DNA of 47,083 nucleotides from CAZIVE01 sp964542435 (GCA_964542435.1 CAZIVE010000008.1:1-47083); one strand, 5' to 3'; positions 8,460 to 16,847 are shown, counted from the stretch's first letter. Program-made: numbers and translations. Notes: generated by a model from the sequence alone, not told the origin.

Positions 8460-9860
8460 TTATTCTTTCTCCTTCTCATCAGCTTCGGTAGATTCCGGAG
8501 CCTCTTCAGTATTGTCGGCTTCCTCAGGGGCTTTCTCTGTGGATTGCTCGGCATCAGTAGGTTGTTCTTTCTCAGCATTCGCAGTTGCTGCAGGTGTCGA
8601 TAATTCATCATCTGAGAACTCTTCACGAAGGATTCTCAGAACATCATCTACTGTCTGTTCCTCCAGATCCGCACGTTCTATCAACTCATTGCGGTCCATT
8701 GCCAAAACATTCTTTGCCGTATTGCATCCGATATTCTTCAAAGCATCGATAACCCAGCCATCGATCTCATCAGAGAACTCATCCAAGTAGATATCTTCTT
8801 CGTCCACATCGTTGACATCGCGGAAGACGTCGATCGTATATTGGGTCAGCATGCTTGCCAACTTGATGTTGAGTCCGCTCTTTCCGATAGCCAGAGAGAC
8901 CTCTTCGGGACGCAGATAAACCTCTGCCTTATGTTCTTCCGGATTGACATGGATAGAAGACACTTTTGCAGGGCTTAATGCACGCTGGATGAACAGCTGG
9001 ATGTTGGTTGTATAATTGATTACATCAATATTCTCATTACGCAATTCACGGACGATACCATGAATACGTGAACCCTTCATTCCTACACATGCTCCTACTG
9101 GATCGATACGGTCGTCGTATGATTCGACGGCAACTTTTGCACGGTCACCGGGAATACGGGCGATGGCTTTAATCGTGATCAAACCATCATTGATCTCAGG
9201 AACTTCAAGTTCAAACAATCTCTGAAGGAACATATTATCCGTACGCGAAAGAATGATTCGAGGATTGTTGTTCAAATTATCCACGCGCTGGATAACAGCA
9301 CGGACAGTTTCACCTTTACGATAGAAATCCTTTGGAATCTGTTCCGACTTCGGAAGGATCAGTTCGTTGCCATCATCATCGAGAAGCAGGATCTCCTTTT
9401 TCCAAACTTGATAAACCTCGGCAGCAATCAGATTTCCAATTCTGTCTTTGTATTTTGCGTAAAGACTATCCTTCTGCAATTCAAGAATCTTGGAAGAAAG
9501 CGTCTGACGAAGATTCAAAATGGCACGACGTCCGAAATCAGCAAAATAAACCTTATCTGTTACGTCTTCACCCTCTTCACAATCGGGGTCAATCAGACGG
9601 GCTTCGTTTAATCTTACTTCCAGATTTGAAACCTCTTCAGCATCATTGGCAACGACTTTTCGGTTACGCCAAATCTCAAAGTCTCCTTTGTCAGGATTGA
9701 TAATCACATCATAATTTTCATCCGTACCGAACATCTTTGCAATCACGTTGCGGAATGAATCCTCCAGGACACTGATCAAAGTCTCCTTATCGATATTCTT
9801 CAAATCCTTGAATTCCTGAAGGGTGTCGATCATACTGATTGTTTCCTCTTTCTTAGCCAT
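8460..9860 (-). CDS. nusA: Transcription factor NusA
   Basis: This 466-residue elongation/termination factor binds RNA polymerase and nascent RNA. The N-terminal domain is followed by an S1 domain (about 135-200), two KH domains (VGACVGMKGSRI and SLAIGKSGLNIKLA are the GxxG loops), an acidic repeat-like region and a low-complexity acidic tail of about 45 residues (ATANAEKEQPTDAEQ to the end). It starts 3 nt after rimP and lies 21 nt before infB, the classical rimP-nusA-infB order. In E. coli NusA acts at terminators within its own operon leader, which makes the hairpin at 10366-10388 worth noting. Confidence 0.98.
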   Translation of the reverse strand: MAKKEETISMIDTLQEFKDLKNIDKETLISVLEDSFRNVIAKMFGTDENYDVIINPDKGDFEIWRNRKVVANDAEEVSNLEVRLNEARLIDPDCEEGEDVTDKVYFADFGRRAILNLRQTLSSKILELQKDSLYAKYKDRIGNLIAAEVYQVWKKEILLLDDDGNELILPKSEQIPKDFYRKGETVRAVIQRVDNLNNNPRIILSRTDNMFLQRLFELEVPEINDGLITIKAIARIPGDRAKVAVESYDDRIDPVGACVGMKGSRIHGIVRELRNENIDVINYTTNIQLFIQRALSPAKVSSIHVNPEEHKAEVYLRPEEVSLAIGKSGLNIKLASMLTQYTIDVFRDVNDVDEEDIYLDEFSDEIDGWVIDALKNIGCNTAKNVLAMDRNELIERADLEEQTVDDVLRILREEFSDDELSTPAATANAEKEQPTDAEQSTEKAPEEADNTEEAPESTEADEKEKE

Positions 9861-9863
9861 AGC

Positions 9864-10331
9864 TTACTTGAATCTTATTACGTTTTTTATATATCTAATT
9901 TTATCATAAGTGAACGGGATATTCTCCTCCACCGTTATTTTCTTTTTGGCGCCTTCCGGTTTGACCTGTTTCTTCACAGTCAGCTCAAATTCGTTTTCAT
10001 CAGCACGGCTCAGGATTCCTGTGGACTTTCCACCCTCCTTCAGCATCACCTCTACTTCATTCCCTATATTCTTCTGATACTGTCTTAAAACACGGAAGGG
10101 TGAGGTAATACCGGCTGAACCGACTTCCAGTTCATAGTCTTCGACATCTCTGTCGAGTTTCTTCTCTAAAAACTGACTGAGTTCAGAGCAATCATCGATA
10201 CTCAACGAAGAGTCGCTGTCAATCTCCACAATGATCTGATTATCCTTAGAGACTGTTGCCTCTACCAGATACTTATCACTGCCTTGAAGCGCTTCTTCCA
10301 CCAATTGTCGTACTGTGTTGACGTCAATCAT
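9864..10331 (-). CDS. rimP: Ribosome maturation factor RimP
   Basis: This 155-residue factor is needed for 30S subunit maturation. It has the two-domain RimP pattern: an N-terminal alpha/beta domain with the SIDDCSELSQFLEKKLD segment and the conserved YELEVGSAGITSPFR motif, then a C-terminal SH3-like domain (EVEVMLKEGGKSTGIL). It is the first gene of the minus unit. Its ATG lies about 78 nt downstream of the expected transcription start, and that leader carries a GC-rich hairpin. Confidence 0.96.
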   Translation of the reverse strand: MIDVNTVRQLVEEALQGSDKYLVEATVSKDNQIIVEIDSDSSLSIDDCSELSQFLEKKLDRDVEDYELEVGSAGITSPFRVLRQYQKNIGNEVEVMLKEGGKSTGILSRADENEFELTVKKQVKPEGAKKKITVEENIPFTYDKIRYIKNVIRFK

Positions 10332-10346
10332 ATATACATTATTTAT

Positions 10347-10392
10347 ATGTGGACTGAGAACAAAAGGAGGGGACTAACCGCCCCCTCCACAT
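10347..10392 (-). promoter_or_regulatory. Leader hairpin of the rimP-nusA-infB operon, possible attenuator
   Basis: On the minus-strand transcript, GGAGGGG (10382-10388 on the plus strand) can pair with CCCCTCC (10366-10372). This 7-bp GC-rich stem is followed at once by TTTTG, which is terminator-like. A second pairing, ATGTGGA (10386-10392) with TCCACAT (10347-10353), uses some of the same bases, so the two stems exclude each other. The hairpin lies between the promoter and rimP. Attenuation is inference; the pairings are seen directly. Confidence 0.6.
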
Positions 10393-10415
10393 CCTCAACG
10401 TCACTTAATCGCTGG

Positions 10416-10446
10416 CAAAAGTAGTAAATAATCGGTCTTCTACAAA
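10416..10446 (-). promoter_or_regulatory. Promoter of the rimP-nusA-infB-cvpA-suf unit
   Basis: On the minus strand TTTG (10443-10446) is followed by exactly 19 nt and TACTTTTG (10416-10423), a full match to the Bacteroidetes -33/-7 promoter. The start point should fall near 10409. All eight minus-strand genes down to sufD have gaps of 21 nt or less or overlap, so this may be their only strong promoter. It diverges from the thiamin-operon promoter; the two -33 elements are 36 nt apart. Confidence 0.85.
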
Positions 10447-10483
10447 GAAATGCTTCGATTTTCTTGCAAAATATGAAATCAAT

Positions 10484-10514
10484 TTTGATTTACTTGCAAA
10501 TACTTGTAACTTTG
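10484..10514 (+). promoter_or_regulatory. Promoter of the thiamin operon
   Basis: TTTG (10484-10487), 19 nt, then TAACTTTG (10507-10514) matches the Bacteroidetes promoter. Transcription would begin at about 10521, right at the 5' edge of the TPP riboswitch. Confidence 0.85.
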
Positions 10515-10523
10515 CCGACCAAA

Positions 10524-10620
10524 ATGCAAGGGGTGCTCGTAACATTTCCGCTCGGAAGTGCGTGTTACAGGCTGAGAAAATACCCATATTACCGGGCCGA
10601 TAATGCGGCCATGGGAAATA
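10524..10620 (+). ncRNA. TPP (THI-element) riboswitch
   Basis: The conserved TPP aptamer parts occur in order: GGGGTGCTC (10530 on), an extra P3 arm closed by GTAACA/TGTTAC, GGCTGAGAAAATACCC (J3-2 with CTGAGA), and the P5 loop GATAATGC closed by GGCC/GGCC, ending ATGGGAAA. The P4/P5 side is shorter than usual: the canonical CCTGAT stretch is reduced to ACCG. The aptamer starts the transcript and ends about 60 nt before the receptor gene. All three downstream genes are thiamin genes, which supports the call. No clear terminator follows, so control at translation initiation is likely. Confidence 0.9.
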
Positions 10621-10678
10621 TTTCATCCATGTATAAAGCATCTTTCTTGTTTTCGTTTAACAAACAAAACATAAAAAG

Positions 10679-12886
10679 ATGAAGTGCGTTTTAATTTTAA
10701 CTGTTTTTGCTTCTATGTGTACTGCGGTACACGCTGTCGGTCCTGAACCGGCAGATTCTCTCAGTGTTTCAAAAGTCGTGTCACTCGAAGGTGTGATGGT
10801 CACTGCTACCAGGGCTACGCGAAAAATGCCTGTGGCGTTCAGCGAAATTTCAGCTTCGGAACTGATCAAGAGGAACGATGGTCAAAGTCTTCCTTCGCTG
10901 ATCATGCAAAGTCCTTCCGTGATCATGACTTCAGATGCCGGAAACGGCGTCGGTTATTCTTCGTTCCGAATCAGAGGAACCGATGCGAATCGTATCAACA
11001 TCACTGTGAATGGCGTTCCTGTGAATGACTCGGAAAGCCAGGAGGTGTTTTGGGTGAATATGCCAGACTTCACCTCTTCCGTTAGAAACATTCAAATCCA
11101 AAGAGGTGCCGGTACATCTACTAATGGAGCTGCTGCTTTCGGAGCGACTGTTTCTCTTCAGACGGAAAGTCCCGAGACAAAACCTTACATGGAGTATTCC
11201 ACTTCGGCAGGTTCTTTCGGAACATTCAAGAACACTTTTAAAGGTGGGACCGGATTGATCAACGACCATTTCGTGTTTGATGCACGTTATAGCAACGTCA
11301 GAAGTGACGGTTATATCGATCGGGCTCATGCGAATCTTCAGTCTTATTTCGCTGCTGGCACCTATTACAGTCAGAACACGATGATCAAGTTCCAGACCTT
11401 CGGAAGCAGCGAGAAGACCTATCAGGCTTGGACCGGCGTTCCCTCTTCATTACTGAAGTCCGATCGGACATATAATCCCTGTGGTGAATACAAAGAAAAC
11501 GGCGTGACCAAGTATTATGACAACCAGAACGATAATTACTGGCAACAGCATTATCATCTGATGGCCAGCCAGGTCCTGAACGATGCATGGAATATGAATC
11601 TGACGCTCCACTACACACATGGTGATGGATATTACGAAGAGTATAAAGCCGGTCAGAAGTTTTCGAAGTACGCATTGACTCCTTTTGTAGATGCTTCGGG
11701 TAATACGGTCAAGAAATCAGACCTCGTTCGCCGCAAGTGGTTGGATAATGACTTCTACGGCGCTATTTACAGTGCAAACTATAATGGCAAAGATCTCCAC
11801 ATGACCATCGGAGCTGGAGCGAACAACTATGACGGCGATCATTATGGTCGCGTGATGTGGGTCAAGAATGCAATAGCTCTTCCGAAACCGGATTATCAGT
11901 ATTATCTGAATACAGGAAAGAAATTCGACTATAACGGATTTGTGAAAGCCACTTTCCAAATCACACCATTTCTGACGGCTTTCGGAGATCTGCAGTATCA
12001 CGGCATTCATTACACGATCAAGGGAACGGACGACAAGGCTGGCGATGTGGACATTACAAAAGACTGGCATTTCTTCAATCCCAAAGCGGGACTTTCCTAT
12101 AGCAACAACGGCCATGGAGCTTTTGCATCCTTTTCGACCGCTCATCGCGAGCCTAATCGTAACAATTTCACGGAAGCCGGCAAAGATGAACGTCCGACTT
12201 ACGAAACGCTTTACGATTATGAAGCCGGCTACAGTTATCATGCCGACAACTTCAATCTGGGGCTGACGCTTTACTACATGGATTATGACAACCAGCTTAT
12301 CCTGACCGGTAAGATCAGTGAGATTGGAGAGGCGCTTACATCAAACATTAAAGATAGCTATCGTGCCGGCATCGAACTGGTCGGCGGTGTACGCATCCTG
12401 CCTTCGCTGACGTGGAACGGTAATCTGACGCTCAGCAAGAACAAGATTCGTCACTTCGTGGAAAGCATTGAAGTTTACGATGCCGATTGGAACTTCATCC
12501 AGAATCAGGAGAACAAACTCGGAACGACTGACATCGCATTTTCACCGAAACTCATTGCGAACAGCATGTTTAACTTCCACATCGGATCCTTAAGCGCGGA
12601 TTTCAATTCCCAGTATGTTGCGCGCCAGTATATCGACAACACGTCTTGCAAGGACCGCTCCATTGATCCCTACTTCATCAGCAGCGTGCGAGTTGGATAT
12701 ATTTTCCATCCGCGCTTTATGAAGGAGGTCGGATTTGACGTCACGGTAAATAACCTCTTCAACGAGGAGTACGAGACAAACGCTTGGGTTTATTCCGCCA
12801 TGGTCGGTGGAAGCCGATATAAAGAGGACGGCTACTTCACGCAAGCCGGCACCAATGCCATGGCCCGTTTAACCTTTACATTCTGA
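10679..12886 (+). CDS. TonB-dependent outer-membrane receptor, probable thiamin transporter (OMP-thi)
   Basis: This 735-residue protein begins with a signal peptide (MKCVLILTVFASMCTAVHAV). A plug domain (about 40-150) follows, with VMVTATRATRKMPVAFSEI, RIRGTDANRINITVNGVP and VRNIQIQRGAGTSTNGAAAFG. A 22-strand-type barrel ends in a terminal aromatic residue (MARLTFTF), as expected for BAM recognition. It uses TonB/ExbBD energy to bring a ligand across the outer membrane. Substrate is inferred from the TPP riboswitch ahead of it and the PnuT and pyrophosphokinase genes after it; this trio is an established thiamin-uptake arrangement in Bacteroidetes. Stop and next start overlap by one base (TGATG). 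There is no SusD partner and no N-terminal carboxypeptidase-like domain, so it is not a Sus-type system. Confidence 0.92.
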   Translation: MKCVLILTVFASMCTAVHAVGPEPADSLSVSKVVSLEGVMVTATRATRKMPVAFSEISASELIKRNDGQSLPSLIMQSPSVIMTSDAGNGVGYSSFRIRGTDANRINITVNGVPVNDSESQEVFWVNMPDFTSSVRNIQIQRGAGTSTNGAAAFGATVSLQTESPETKPYMEYSTSAGSFGTFKNTFKGGTGLINDHFVFDARYSNVRSDGYIDRAHANLQSYFAAGTYYSQNTMIKFQTFGSSEKTYQAWTGVPSSLLKSDRTYNPCGEYKENGVTKYYDNQNDNYWQQHYHLMASQVLNDAWNMNLTLHYTHGDGYYEEYKAGQKFSKYALTPFVDASGNTVKKSDLVRRKWLDNDFYGAIYSANYNGKDLHMTIGAGANNYDGDHYGRVMWVKNAIALPKPDYQYYLNTGKKFDYNGFVKATFQITPFLTAFGDLQYHGIHYTIKGTDDKAGDVDITKDWHFFNPKAGLSYSNNGHGAFASFSTAHREPNRNNFTEAGKDERPTYETLYDYEAGYSYHADNFNLGLTLYYMDYDNQLILTGKISEIGEALTSNIKDSYRAGIELVGGVRILPSLTWNGNLTLSKNKIRHFVESIEVYDADWNFIQNQENKLGTTDIAFSPKLIANSMFNFHIGSLSADFNSQYVARQYIDNTSCKDRSIDPYFISSVRVGYIFHPRFMKEVGFDVTVNNLFNEEYETNAWVYSAMVGGSRYKEDGYFTQAGTNAMARLTFTF

Positions 12887-13497
12887 TGGAACAGGCGCTG
12901 GAATATTTCGGAGTCATAACCGGTCTGATCTATCTCTTTCTCGAGATCAAGCAGCACCGTGCGATGTGGATCGTCGGATTCATCACCTCGTTGGTCTATG
13001 TCTTCGTCTTCTTCGACGCTAAAGTCTATGCCGATATGGCCCTCAACAGCTATTATGTGGCCATCAGTGTCTATGGATTCTGGAAATGGAGTCGCGAAAA
13101 GCTTTCCGTAAGGAAGACTGTCACTAAAGAGAGCAGTGAAACGGAAAGCACTGCCATTATTTATCGCCACTCCACTCCGCTTCTATCCGTACTGATCGCC
13201 ACATCGATAGCTGCTCTATGGCTTCTCATTTGGTGGATTCTTGCTAAGTTCACAGATTCGCCTATCCCTGTCGGTGATGCTTTCACAACCGCCGTGGGAA
13301 TCGTAGCAACCTGGATGCTGGCTCAGAGAATCATCGAACATTGGCCACTTTGGGTGGTCACCAATCTCGTTTCTGTATATTTATACAGTCTCCGCGGATT
13401 ATATCCCACAATGTTTCTCTACATTTGCTATGCGGCTTTAGCAATAGCCGGATGGATTAATTGGAAAAAGAATGGTTTGGATTCCAAAAATATATAA
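12886..13497 (+). CDS. pnuT: PnuT thiamin permease (PnuC family)
   Basis: This 203-residue inner-membrane protein of the PnuC family has about seven hydrophobic segments. The family segments are visible: LEYFGVITGLIYLFLEIKQ near the N-terminus, NSYYVAISVYGFWKW in the middle and ALAIAGWINWKK at the C-terminus. PnuC proteins import unphosphorylated vitamins by facilitated diffusion and rely on a kinase to trap them. Here the next gene is a thiamin pyrophosphokinase, which makes this the PnuT (thiamin) type rather than nicotinamide riboside PnuC. It overlaps the receptor by 1 nt and the kinase by 26 nt, so all three are translated from one message. Confidence 0.92.
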   Translation: MEQALEYFGVITGLIYLFLEIKQHRAMWIVGFITSLVYVFVFFDAKVYADMALNSYYVAISVYGFWKWSREKLSVRKTVTKESSETESTAIIYRHSTPLLSVLIATSIAALWLLIWWILAKFTDSPIPVGDAFTTAVGIVATWMLAQRIIEHWPLWVVTNLVSVYLYSLRGLYPTMFLYICYAALAIAGWINWKKNGLDSKNI

Positions 13498-14125
13498 CGA
13501 ATGTATTATTGTAGCAAACGGGAACTTTCCCACAACGGAACTTCCGCTTGCTCTTTTACATCAGACGAAATACATCATTGCCTGCGATGGTTCCGTCTCG
13601 AAGATCACAAACGCAGGCTATTCGCCAAATGCGATCATCGGCGATCTCGATAGTCTGCCTGTTGCTTTGCAGAAGAAATATGCAGATATCGTTCATCAGG
13701 AAAAAGAACAGGAGAGCAATGACCTGAGCAAAGCCGTGCGCTACGCTCAGAAAAAAGGGTTTAAGAAGGTGCTGATTCTCGGCGCAACAGGTTTGAGAGA
13801 AGATCACACATTGGGGAACATCTCGCTCCTTCTGGAATATGCGCCACACTTTGAAAGCATTGAGATGATGTCAGACTTCGGCCTTTTCACGCCTCTGCTT
13901 CATTCGTCGCAGATGGATTGTTTCCCCAAACAGCAGATCTCCATCTTCTCGCTGAATCCCGACGTACCGATCACCACTTCAGATCTTCTCTATCCTATTT
14001 CCAACAGATGTCTGACCAATTTATGGCAAGGCACTTTAAATGAGGCGCTCAGCAGCCATTTTACAATCACCATGGGCAAGAATGCGCGAGTCATTGTCTT
14101 CAGAGCTTTCGAAGGCGTGAAATAA
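13472..14125 (+). CDS. thiN: Thiamin pyrophosphokinase
   Basis: This 217-residue enzyme makes TPP from thiamin and ATP, trapping thiamin brought in by PnuT. Family motifs are ACDGSVSK (about 37-44), IIGDLDSLP, QESNDLSKAVRYA and LGATGLREDHTLGN; the acidic residues in these loops bind Mg and ATP. The C-terminal half is the beta-sandwich that binds thiamin (the LTNLWQGTLNEA region). The start used lies 26 nt inside pnuT. A later internal start is possible, but the VANGNF strand at residues 14-19 belongs to the fold. Its product TPP is the ligand of the operon's own riboswitch, giving feedback. Confidence 0.93.
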   Translation: MVWIPKIYNECIIVANGNFPTTELPLALLHQTKYIIACDGSVSKITNAGYSPNAIIGDLDSLPVALQKKYADIVHQEKEQESNDLSKAVRYAQKKGFKKVLILGATGLREDHTLGNISLLLEYAPHFESIEMMSDFGLFTPLLHSSQMDCFPKQQISIFSLNPDVPITTSDLLYPISNRCLTNLWQGTLNEALSSHFTITMGKNARVIVFRAFEGVK

Positions 14126-14280
14126 GGGTATTTCTTGAACAGCCATAGTCAACTCTCCTATAGTTCCTTGTTGAATCGAATCGCAAAATAGGTTTCCGAA
14201 AAAACTTCAAACCCAAACCTGTATTAGAAAGACTTCTTCGATTTTTTTAAAAAAGTCTGAGAATTTTCACCTATAGTATC

Positions 14281-14317
14281 AAAAAAAATAGTCGCGTGAC
14301 AAAATTGCCACGCGACT
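14281..14317 (-). terminator. Intrinsic terminator after the DUF3868 operon
   Basis: A 9-bp stem, AGTCGCGTG with CACGCGACT (14290-14298 and 14309-14317), is followed on the minus strand by eight T (A-run 14281-14288). It lies 22 nt past the stop of the 116-residue gene. On the plus strand the T tract is weak (TTAATATG), so it may only partly stop transcription from the thiamin operon. The rest of this convergent gap (14126-14280) is A/T-rich without other clear signals. Confidence 0.9.
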
Positions 14318-14339
14318 TTAATATGATTTGAAAAGATGA

Positions 14340-14690
14340 TTACGCAGAAAGAATTCTTAACTGATCCGCTTTCCATTGCGAAAAGCCTCTTGCTGGATCT
14401 TTAATCTGAAAAAGCACCTTGTCGTCAGAGACCTGCTTTAACAAAGCCATCGGCGAAAGAGGAAGTGTCATCTCACTCGTTTTGAACATTGCTTTCAGAA
14501 GGACGACGTCGTAACCGCCACGCACAACCTCTTTCTCAAGTTTCACAGGGACTCTCAGAGAGGAGAGATAGTAGGCAGAACGTTCATAAGCACACCAAGT
14601 ATCACCTTCAAGATACATGTAAACGCCATCAGGGTTATCAACCTCATTCATCAAGACTTGTTCAACATCAGATGCTTTTTCCATATTCAT
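14340..14690 (-). CDS. Small conserved-looking protein of unknown function
   Basis: Not recognised. The 116-residue product is soluble, without signal peptide or membrane segment. It has a mixed alpha/beta pattern: a helix-forming N-terminus (MNMEKASDVEQVLMNEV), then strands such as GVYMYLEGDTWCAYERSAYYLS and VVLLKAMFKTSEMTLPLSP, ending with a Trp-containing helix (GFSQWKADQLRIL). The ATG at 14690 is used; a second ATG two codons later is equally possible. It follows the DUF3868 gene after 53 nt and precedes a strong terminator, so it is probably the last gene of the HU-DUF3575-DUF3868 unit. Its codon pattern and real terminator argue that it is a gene. Confidence 0.75.
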   Translation of the reverse strand: MNMEKASDVEQVLMNEVDNPDGVYMYLEGDTWCAYERSAYYLSSLRVPVKLEKEVVRGGYDVVLLKAMFKTSEMTLPLSPMALLKQVSDDKVLFQIKDPARGFSQWKADQLRILSA

Positions 14691-14715
14691 AATCCTATTT
14701 GTTAATAAACTCTAC

Positions 14716-14745
14716 GATTGTAAGATAATTGATTGTTAGATAATT
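14716..14745. repeat. 15-bp perfect-register tandem duplication
   Basis: GATTGTAAGATAATT and GATTGTTAGATAATT lie back to back (14716-14730 and 14731-14745) with one mismatch. The copy on the right runs into the DUF3868 stop codon. It sits in the 53-nt gap before the small unknown gene. Confidence 0.85.
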
Positions 14746-16225
14746 ATTTGTAACTGTCGAACAATGCATTGTCATCGATCTTCTTCTGCAGCTCTTTCAG
14801 ATTTGCAGTTGCCTCTTTCACTCCTTGACTCTCTGCCTCGCGCAACAGCTTGCCTGCTTCATCGAGATTGCCCTGCATCATGTTATAGACGCCACGAGCA
14901 TTGATAGCCTGAGGAGAATTACCAGCCTTTGCCAGATATTTGGAAGCTGAACTCATATCACCCTTACTCATGGCGATATTAGCAGCATTCAAATTCGCAA
15001 CAGGATCGTTACTGAACATTCTGACAGCGGTTTCAAAAACATTATTATAGTCTTCGCTTCCGACCTGATAGCTGTTAGCTACGGCATACATTTCACTTAA
15101 GCTCAACTGCTGCGGATGAGTTTTGATGACTTCACGACCCTCTTCAACGGTGAAGAAACGGACGGTGTAATCAACTTTATACTCAGAGCGACGGAGAGAC
15201 GGGAAAATATTCTGCAAAACGTAGCGATAAGCAGCACCACCATCAAGTTTGCGAAGAGCGGCCTCTTTCTGATCCGGATCGTTCGAGCCGTTGATGATAG
15301 CCATGACAGCATCGCGGGAAGGACATTGATCGTCTGCTTCGAGCTTTGCTTTAAAGCCATCCCAATCCTCAGGAACGGTAGAGAGTCTGAAGAAACTGTT
15401 TGCGAATTCATGTTTCTGTGCAACGTAATCGCGAAGAGCTTTCACACGATTGTCAGAAAGCGTAGCGTTGCTCTTGTAAGAGCCTTCGGGAGAGGCGAAA
15501 CCTTTCAGTTCAACACCCTTTGCCGTTACATTCTTATCCGTTGTGATCGTGTTGATAGTCTTATCGATCTTATTCAATTCGGAAGCATTATTACGGAAGT
15601 TCTGCAGGATCTGATATTTGCCAACCTGGAAATCCAGATAAGCTTCACCGACCTCAGCACGGTTCTTAACCGTTTCAGCTTCGGGACTGATATAAGCGTA
15701 AGTAGGAGCCACCAGATAACGCTGGTCCGGACGACGGCGAATTTTGTTGGACACAAGAAGCGGATCGCCCGCAGATTTAAGTCCACATCCGCAATTGTCG
15801 GGATTAAGTGTCAACTGTGCATCTTTCATCCAATCCTGATAACCGACAGCTGTCTTGTAAGGGATCTGAAGTCCTTTACCCTTCTCAGCAGTTACGACTG
15901 CATAGTGAGGAGCATCATTCTTCAGATTGTTAAGAGCAATCATACGGTTATACAGTTTCTGACGGCTTTTGCCGTTGATAAGAATCGAAGGCAATTCTGT
16001 CTTTTGTGATGCTGTAGAGAATACGGGAGTCAATTCAAGATAATGTGAAGATTTCACCGCGTCAGCAGGAACTGTTACTAATGCATCGATATAGACGGAG
16101 TCACCTCTTTGAACCAAATCGTTGCAAACTACATTCACCTTTTCAGCAGTCTGAGCCATTACAACCGGTTGCGCAGCAATCAATGCAATTGCCATACTGC
16201 AAATTATATTCATTTTTTTGTTCAT
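14744..16225 (-). CDS. DUF3868-type envelope protein with OmpA-like domain
   Basis: This 493-residue protein has a signal peptide (cleavage after VVMAQ) and an N-terminal beta-rich region like DUF3868 (about 25-180). An OmpA-like segment (about 195-280) shows the pattern LKGFASPEGSYKSNATLSDNRVKALRDYV, close to the peptidoglycan-binding loop of OmpA family proteins. The C-terminal 100 residues form TPR-like helical repeats (ANLNAANIAMSKGDM, AINARGVYNMMQGN). In Bacteroidales DUF3868 and DUF3575 genes often stand beside fimbrial (FimA/Mfa) genes. None is seen here. It starts 6 nt after the DUF3575 gene. Likely periplasmic or outer-membrane associated; the exact role is unknown. Confidence 0.8.
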   Translation of the reverse strand: MNKKMNIICSMAIALIAAQPVVMAQTAEKVNVVCNDLVQRGDSVYIDALVTVPADAVKSSHYLELTPVFSTASQKTELPSILINGKSRQKLYNRMIALNNLKNDAPHYAVVTAEKGKGLQIPYKTAVGYQDWMKDAQLTLNPDNCGCGLKSAGDPLLVSNKIRRRPDQRYLVAPTYAYISPEAETVKNRAEVGEAYLDFQVGKYQILQNFRNNASELNKIDKTINTITTDKNVTAKGVELKGFASPEGSYKSNATLSDNRVKALRDYVAQKHEFANSFFRLSTVPEDWDGFKAKLEADDQCPSRDAVMAIINGSNDPDQKEAALRKLDGGAAYRYVLQNIFPSLRRSEYKVDYTVRFFTVEEGREVIKTHPQQLSLSEMYAVANSYQVGSEDYNNVFETAVRMFSNDPVANLNAANIAMSKGDMSSASKYLAKAGNSPQAINARGVYNMMQGNLDEAGKLLREAESQGVKEATANLKELQKKIDDNALFDSYK

Positions 16226-16231
16226 GGCCGG

Positions 16232-16807
16232 TTATTTTAAAAAGTAAATAATGGAAACTGCTGCTTTCGTAACACCGAAATAATTGTCGTTCTCAGGTTT
16301 CGAACCGCAATTCTTGCAATTGTCGTAATCCAAATAAGCCCAGCCAGCACCGATAACAGCCTCGAGACTCCAACGTTTACTCATAATCCATTGGTGGCCT
16401 AACGAAAGACCGGCTCCATACAGATCACCTTGATAACGGTGGAACTTACTGTTTCCGGGGAAAGGGATGTCACTTACATTGAAGTCAGCATAATGTCCAT
16501 GCAGTCCAAGGAACGTACCATTGAACGCTTCGCAAAACCAATAACGCAGCTCCGGTTGAACTCCCCAATGTTTCAGTCTTGTGGCATAATCGATGGTTCC
16601 GTTAGGCAGATACTTGTCATTACCAAATTTCCAACCGTTGTAATTGCCCGAAACGTCCAATGACCATTTCGGAGCCAAACCCACTTCCATGCCCAAGTTG
16701 ATTGTGGACGTTGCATCATAAAGCATGTTCGACTTGACGGCGAACTTCTGCCCATACACACTCGTCACACAAGCGATAAGCAACAACAGAATAAATGTTT
16801 TCTTCAT
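16232..16807 (-). CDS. DUF3575 outer-membrane barrel protein
   Basis: This 191-residue protein has a signal peptide (MKKTFILLLLIACVTSVYG) and the DUF3575 start FAVKSNMLYDATSTINLGMEVGLAPKWSLDVSGNY. It then shows repeated amphipathic strands (HWGVQPELRYWFCEAF, GLSLGHQWIMSKRWSLEAVIGAGWAYLDYD). A small pair CKNC may form a disulfide loop. The C-terminus VSIIYFLK is a plausible last strand. It is translated just before the DUF3868 gene (6-nt gap), and the two families commonly occur as a pair. No promoter of the TAnnTTTG type is seen in the 40 nt before it, so it may be transcribed from the HU gene promoter. Confidence 0.85.
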   Translation of the reverse strand: MKKTFILLLLIACVTSVYGQKFAVKSNMLYDATSTINLGMEVGLAPKWSLDVSGNYNGWKFGNDKYLPNGTIDYATRLKHWGVQPELRYWFCEAFNGTFLGLHGHYADFNVSDIPFPGNSKFHRYQGDLYGAGLSLGHQWIMSKRWSLEAVIGAGWAYLDYDNCKNCGSKPENDNYFGVTKAAVSIIYFLK

Positions 16808-16847
16808 ATCAATTTATTGTTTTCTCCCGGTAGTAGTAGTCGTACGT

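Noticed and set aside
14225..14260. AGACTT...AAGTCT hairpin after the thiamin operon as its terminator
   Set aside because: T run lies inside the loop and not after the stem; pairing is imperfect.
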